From NCBI GenBank assembly GCA_963995525.1, contig OZ023213.1, forward strand, positions 19,945,680-20,009,679: DNA of 64,000 nucleotides, written 5' to 3'. Under the pieces are notes generated by a model that did no database searches, had not been told where the DNA came from, and saw only the letters and a list, made by a program, of their open reading frames with translations. Of this stretch, positions 57,736 to 64,000 are shown one piece after another (positions within the stretch are counted from its first letter, which is position 1; each line of letters opens with the position of its first letter). The DNA comes from Escarpia spicata. Lineage: Eukaryota > Annelida > Polychaeta > Sabellida > Siboglinidae. Both the position numbers and the translations under genes were made by a program.

Positions 57736-60700
57736 AGGAAAAATGTCCAATGTATATATTTATACATGCATATCTGTGCTTATATTTATGTGTGTGGAAG
57801 CATTTGTGTGCGTGTGTGTGTATGGTTAAAACTACCGAAAATGTCCCAAGTAGCCAAACATGTATCTTAAGAAACTGCCTGTTTTGGTTTGTCCACAGCA
57901 AATTATCAAAATAATAATACTTACTAACTTCCAACTATTTAATAACTTCTCATAATCCATTGTAGATACATATACCCACTGACGTATGATGCTCTTTCAA
58001 TATCCAATCACATATCCTCCATTTTCATGTCCCACATCAATCAGGTATTTTACGTTATCCAAATTGCTTGTATATCTAAGTTTCAATAAAGCAATAACTA
58101 GTTAGAAAGTGCATGTACTTTACCAATACATATGAGGTTATCACCCAACGGCAAAACTCTTACGATAAATCAACTTCACTGGTTGTCACAACACATATAA
58201 ACTACAGAAAAGCAGCGTCCTCGTTAAGAATGTGTTCTACGTTGTCCAGTTTTTTCAGTTATGAAAGGTTTATAATGTGACATGGCATGCAGATCCATTG
58301 CTTATTTTGTTTAAAAAAAAGGCAAATGCTGGTCATACAAATCTAAATTGACATCAAATGGGTCGAAAATACCAAATGGTTTTGTTTTTACGTTATCCGT
58401 GTTCTACGATGTCGCGTGGGAAGAGAGGGTCACTACCCTCAGACGGCGACGTTATATTACCAGATTCAGACGTAGTTCTGGTAGGAGACGGAATTCTCAG
58501 CTTGCAAAGCCAAAATAAGTCTTTAGTTATCTCTAAATGCCTAACATACACATATGGTATTGTGCTCTGCCAAGAGTTGCCTGCCACTCCGACAGCAAAG
58601 GGTAAATATCATAAAATGTAATCGATAATGTAGAATACAAATGGATAACGTAGAACACATTTCGCTGCTGTTTTCCCATCTTTGTATCGATACTGTGATT
58701 ATACAATCTCTCTTGGGTATTTTCCTGTAACTTGTAGTCGTCGTTTATTGTCATCTAAGACTGTAGAATAATGAATCATATTTAGGCCTTTCATTGTAAT
58801 ATTTGTGTTTCCTGTCACATGCTCCCAATTATTAGGGTAGGTGGGTAAAACAAATGTTTGTAAAATGCAGCGAAATTGGGCTCAAACTCATGAGTGCTAC
58901 AGGAAACATAAAGAACAACATTATGCGTATTACTTGGCAAAACAGCGCAGTTGACCACGGATGCCAGAGAAGAGAAAAAGAAAGAAAATCATGTGAAGTC
59001 AGCGAGAGAGAATATTACGAAGTTCAAGCATGGGAGTATTCAAACATCACCCAGACAGAGTTCAACTCCAGAGCTAGAACTTCGCAGTTCTCATGGAGGT
59101 ATTGACGTAAGCGGATTGTATAGAGCAGTTATAATCGTTTCTAACAATGACATGGGCAACATCTTCAAAGAGATTAGCAATGACTACTGCTCAGAGAAGC
59201 AGGTAACTGTGCAACTGGAGCATGACACATGAAAGCCTTACAGTAATGCTATACAATCAGATGGTTCACAATGTTGTAACTGTCATCTCAATATCTAAGG
59301 TCGTCATTGAGTGGGTCCAAGCAAACCTGCTCAACGTCCAGCAGATACACCTGATTCTCAGACGAGGCAATATAGAAACAGCACAATCTTCAACATAATT
59401 TTATCGGCGTCACGGCGTTATTGTGAATGTGGCTATTTAAATCGTCCTTGCGATGGGATATGAGGAACTGGAAAACGCAGCTGATCAAGCGGTCAAGAAA
59501 TATATACTTGTCACGACTGCACAACACTATGCATGAGGTCAATAGTATCGTACCTATTGGACACGGGCTGTGCAGTGGAAGAAAAAAACATCTGCAAACC
59601 TTCAAGCGGATCTGATAGGGTCCAAGGCTCAATGTGATCACACGCTGTCATGCTAGTCGACTATTACATGGTACATAGTTGAGACGTCGTGTTTCAATAC
59701 GTTCTGCTGGTCGTTTGGAAATTGCCATTATAAATGTCATTGCTATGCCATGGAGAAAACAAAAAGGAAACATGCGTGGTCATAGATGAAACAGCAAAAG
59801 AAGACGAAGATGACACGCTGACAACTGAGGAATCAACAACTCACCAATCTCAGCAGAGGTCATGCATTAATGGAACACACACGAATATATTATTGTTGAG
59901 AAATATGTTGCAATGAAATTATATGTTAAGAAGATTTGCGAAGGAAAATCGCTGAGATTGACGATGGGAGGATATATTGGCCACATTAATCCAACATATT
60001 CCAACTAAGATCGTCGATGAGTGGTAATATTGGACACGCTAATCCCACATATTACAACAGGCAGATCACTGCAAGCATTTAAGGCATTTAAGCACAGATA
60101 GTTATGTTCAATAGGTGCTAAGATAGTTTCTCATATGCACCAATCGTTTACATGCCGATTCGGTGTTCTACGTTGTCCGTTTTCAACGGCATCCAAATTC
60201 ATAATACGCCTTTTGAGACACAACAAATGGCATGACCATTACCTTTTCTTCTGTTTAATGGGTGAATTTGTACCAACAAAATAGTTATACCAACAAATAA
60301 TGCAAACATCTTGCCATGGTTAGCAACTATGTACATATATTTTAATAAATCAATCAACGAAAATTTCATTTTTGTATATGTCCTACGTTAACCGTAAACG
60401 GCAGTGTAAAAAGAAATAATCCGTGATAATTGTATTATATCGCCGACATATTTAATTAGTTGATACTTCCCCAAATGCTCTAGATATCATTATAGACATT
60501 AAATAACGTTGCAAACGATGTATTATTGTTGTTGTAAAGAATCGAAGGGACACACTATCGTAATTTATGTACGCATGTTTACTTGATTTTACATGTTATT
60601 TTAACATTTGTGATATATTTCGCATCGAGTTTCACGCCATAGTCCAAATGTCCAAAATCAATCAATTTTATGTTTTATTTTTATACAATTTGTCGAATTT

Positions 60701-61484
60701 GTGCATAAACTGTATACTTACAAATCGACAAGTGTTTGTATTCTACGTTATCCAAATACACCATTAGTTGAAAGCCACACCAACAGCGCGTGTTCACTTG
60801 AGGCGAACCCTATTGTTTTATAGTATACGACAATGGCCCACTGAAAGACACCACAACAACATACATTGTGTGTCTTCACTGATTTAAGAATATCAGATTT
60901 TGGAAACCGACCACCTTTCACCATTTCTCATAATTCCACATCAACAAAACAAAGTTGTATTTTGCTACGACACATCTGGTGGTAATATATTCACTTTGCA
61001 CTAGGTACCATTTTCATATCTTAAATGTTCATTTTAAGTGTATTAAATTACATTTAGTAAGACAAGGTGGCAGATAACGATGGACACATTGCTAAAATTT
61101 ACAAAAATCATCCTAGTTAGAATGGTTATTGCAGTAAATTGTAGTATATAGTAGATTGGATGAGAAGAATTTGATTCTTGGCCCATACACCTGTAATACA
61201 ATAGTGTGGACACAATCTACCTGGCTATCACAGGACAGCTAACCCTAATTAATGATGACACTAAAATCAATGTGCTCTCGTGTGTTTTCGAACGGCTCGA
61301 CATGCAAGAGTGCCTTAATGAATTCAGTGTATAAGTATTGGGCAGACTGGACGGAGCTTATAAATACAGTTGGAAATTATACCCCGCCTATATACGGTAA
61401 AATGCACGATGTTTCCCAATGTTGATGATCACCGATGTCTTGTTATGTTTGTGGATGGTCGTTGATTATTTAAAGGCAACTCGT
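57736..61484. other. Gene-free region with recurring CTACGTTRTCC motif
   Basis: No supported gene over 3.7 kb; short plus-strand frames at 58854-59232 and 59734-59916 have Lys/Glu-rich composition but no recognised motif. The word CTACGTT(G/A)TCC or a one-base variant occurs at about 58050, 58237, 58389, 58402, 60168, 60384 and 60743, and inverted at about 58643. The spacing is irregular. Confidence 0.6.
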
Positions 61485-64000
61485 GCTTGTTCGACCATTG
61501 CGAATTTTGTATAGCGCAATCGGTGCTTATTTCTGCTTTTTCGTACTGCTAACGTTGCTGTAATCAAGTTTGGATTCTGAGTTAAACTACCATTCCAACT
61601 GTTTCTAAGAAAGTGTATGTATATATAATCTAAGGTGAACAACATTTACTCATTTGATCACAGTTGTTGCCAAATATGTCATTTTGACAGTTGATATGTT
61701 ATTCGATAAATTATGCATTTTTCTGAATTACCGGCCGCCAAATACTGTCAGCGGAATAATGCACATTAGGGTCACGAATATAAATTGTATTATTTATCGC
61801 TGTTTTATCTTAAAAGTGCTCGTCACGAGAAGAAGGTTTACAAGGAGTTGACTAAAGTGACATATCGATGGGTTAGGTTGGTTTACTGGAAATTGCTACT
61901 TAAAGATGGACGATCTCGTGATGATGACGATGATGATGGTAATGACGACGATGACGATGACTGTGATGATAACGATCATCATGGTGATAATGATGATCAT
62001 ATGATGAACTTTGAGTCATATCAATCATTTGTTCGTCTAATGCTACAGTATGAGCGTGCATGCGGTGCGTGCAGTGCGTGCGGTGCGTGTGTGTGTATTT
62101 TTCAAACAAAAACACGTATCCATCCTACAAAAGCACTTGCGTTCGTATTCGTCTACTTGAAAGTGTTACAAGTGGAGACGCCTACGACGCCGATCGAGGA
62201 AATGACTGGTGCACTTTCCGTACAGAGGCGATCTACACAATTACGCCGACAATCAACCACGCGTATCAGCCCGGCCCGCAGGCTGTATCGTATTTCTAAC
62301 ACGAATCGTCTGCGTCATTTCTACTCGGATGATGTAACCTGTATACGAAACACGTTTGCAGATATATCACTTGCACGGATGTAAACTGTCAACACGGATC
62401 GAATGACCTGGAGGTGCACAAACAAACGCAGGGGCCCACATTGATCAGAGCCATGTATCTGGAGGAAACCCCTCTGAGTGTCAGTTATCACATAATAGGC
62501 GGTACGAGCCGTTGGATTTGAGTGACAACGCGGTTATGAGGAACAGAGGTCGTTGAACCGGAGTCTCGTGTACACGCGTCGTTTCCGCTACTGCCAGCTC
62601 CATTGCCGCGCGCCGCGTCAGTTCGCTCTATTCGGCCGCTTGATGGCTTCGCTTCCAGGCACAGTTTGTGGTTGAGGACAGCAAGTGTTGCGTGAGCGTA
62701 ACGGCGATTGCAGGAGAAGCAAACAACTCGGTAAATAAGCCGGACGGCGATGTCTCCTTGGCGCTGCAATGGAGGAAGTGCGAAGTCTATGAATACGTCG
62801 TCTACACAGTCATTATGGGAACCGTCATCGTTGTCGGCGTCGTCGGCAACAGCCTCGCTGGCGTCGTCTTCTGGAAAGATAATATCAAGACGCCAGCATT
62901 GTTTCTCTTCCGGAGTCTGGCGCTCGTCGACTTAACCCTGTTGCTGCTTCAAATTCCGCTCACCCCGATGTATTCATTCGTTACATACACGGATTGGATG
63001 CAGGGTTATTGGGTAATACATCCCTACTTGACTGTATACTATTTGCCGTTGTCATTTATAGCTTTGGGAGCCTCTATGGGTAGTCGTACTGATCGCCGTA
63101 AACCGTTACATCGCCGTGTGTTTCCCGTTTAAGGCGCAACACAATCTGTGAACGTACAAAATCAATACCCGATGCTCTCTAATGCGAGACGGCCAACGTA
63201 AGTCATTTAACTGTTTTCATTTCTGAATGTGCACAATATAATTCCGTCATTGCAAGAATGATGTTATTTCCATATGACAGGAATAACAGGGTACTTATTA
63301 TTGTAGGTTCTGCTAGTATTTGATGATTATGTCAAGGCCAATTTGATTTCGTGTTTAATGCAATTATTGTGTAAAAATTAAAATAGCCTGCATGTATTTT
63401 AGGTTCTAGTTAGCCTGGAGAAATACATTTCAACCAATGAATATCGATGCATTTCTATTTACCGTTCAATTGATCACCAGCACTAATATTAATATATAAA
63501 CGTACTTGTCTAGACTTAGCTTCACAAAAGATCATATATGATCCCGTTAGTTCAAGAAATCACGCATGTTGTTACTAAATGTGCCTTTTTGCTGTCCGTT
63601 TGCCGTCGGACTGGGTTGCGTTGTAAAAATTTTAAGAGCATGGTGCTTGTTTATTCAATGTCCCATCGATTAAGCGTAAATTTATTGCATGTGGTATTGA
63701 TGGCCTAGTCGATCATTTAGAATGTTAAACTGCAACACAGAAATAATTTAATTGTATTGAATGTAGTTTCATTAATAATGCAAAATATCAGGCAGGCTGA
63801 TACCAGGACCGCTACAATGACACCCGAAAAATTAAACGTATAGTGTGTACACATTCTTCTTGTTAATTCGCACAATTGGTGTCTCAAGAGCACAAAAATA
63901 CAACAGCTGCCAAACCAAACATCTACTTCAATTCAATTCATTTCAACGCTTCATTTCAGGAACACATGAGAACAACGATCTCTGGACATAAATTATACAT
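61485..64000 (-). repeat. Segmental duplication copy C, inverted and rearranged
   Basis: 61490-63145 matches copy A/B in reverse complement, from the distal upstream flank into the GPCR up to TM3. At about 63145 it jumps to sequence matching 29080-29030 in reverse. After that it continues with sequence matching about 29870 down to 29100. So the receptor's second half and about 1.2 kb of its 3' flank are deleted, and a small piece is out of order. It extends past the window. Confidence 0.85.
62701..63145 (+). pseudogene. FMRFamide-receptor-like GPCR, broken copy C
   Basis: The frame reads AGEANNSVNKPDGDVSLAL, GNSLAGVVFWKDNIKTP, RSLALVDLTLLLLQIPLTPM and DWMQGYWVIHPYL, i.e. TM1 to TM3 of the receptor. 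Three lesions: the start codon used in copies A and B (ATG-GCA-GGA) is ATT-GCA-GGA here; a one-base deletion after GASM (about 63077) shifts the frame just before VVVLIAVNRYIAVCFPFK; and the gene ends at FKAQHNL, where homology jumps to downstream flank. It cannot make a receptor. Confidence 0.87.

Noticed and set aside
61785..62384. 199-residue Asp-rich open frame upstream of GPCR copy C
   Set aside because: Related frames in copies A and B are shorter and interrupted, and the Asp run is just the (GAT)n repeat; it is better seen as 5' flank.

Overview
The window is nuclear DNA from a metazoan, most likely an aquatic invertebrate. It is AT-rich and intron-containing, holds long (GT)n/(AT)n microsatellites, and carries many families of retroelement debris typical of lophotrochozoan or invertebrate-deuterostome genomes. 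I cannot name the species. Only two loci look like intact or nearly intact genes. One is an intronless, FMRFamide-receptor-like class A GPCR on the minus strand (30396-31529). The other is a five-exon DDE integrase-core protein on the minus strand (18168-21406), whose splice sites and phases all agree. It faces, tail to tail, a broken multi-exon HECT-domain gene on the plus strand (14255-17651).

Layout. 1-1200: microsatellite, LINE tail and TCGATA-rich repeat, all recurring at about 38.6-41.5 kb. 1.5-1.9 kb: LINE C-terminus. 3.5-7.65 kb: a 20-bp minisatellite split by an L2-like LINE. 8.8-13.7 kb: segmental duplication copy A with a broken GPCR. 13.8-21.9 kb: LINE end, HECT gene (with a pogo-type MITE in one intron), integrase gene, then a 40-bp CCAAT/palindrome tandem array just upstream of the integrase start. 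21.9-25 kb: DIRS-like fragment and a minus-strand LINE. 25-28.3 kb: simple repeats and a LINE ORF1-like piece. 28.4-33.5 kb: duplication copy B with the intact GPCR. 34.2-37.5 kb: a candidate LTR, an SGNH-like module, a second DIRS-like copy and a LINE tail. 37.5-38.7 kb: partial copy D. 38.7-41.5 kb: giant (GT)n, ORF1-like fragment, a 164-bp near-perfect palindrome and a LINE tail. 41.5-50.3 kb: LINE C-terminus, Gypsy integrase with its LTR, and a minus-strand LINE. 52.6-55.9 kb: an almost intact L2/CR1-type LINE in one continuous frame broken only by three stop codons, with a 2A-like motif near its N-terminus. 56.6-57.7 kb: decayed CR1-type RT. 58-60.8 kb: non-coding DNA with a recurring CTACGTTRTCC motif. 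61.5-64 kb: inverted copy C with a third, broken GPCR.

How it fits together. The window is a mosaic made by repeated segmental duplication (direct and inverted) of a GPCR-bearing block and by nested retrotransposition. One GPCR paralogue survives out of three. The integrase/HECT pair is the least ordinary part: two genes with intact introns that look like a transposon-derived convergent pair. All family assignments come from reading motifs, not from database searches. Several published-style open frames here begin at GTG; I chose the first ATG for the two main genes.
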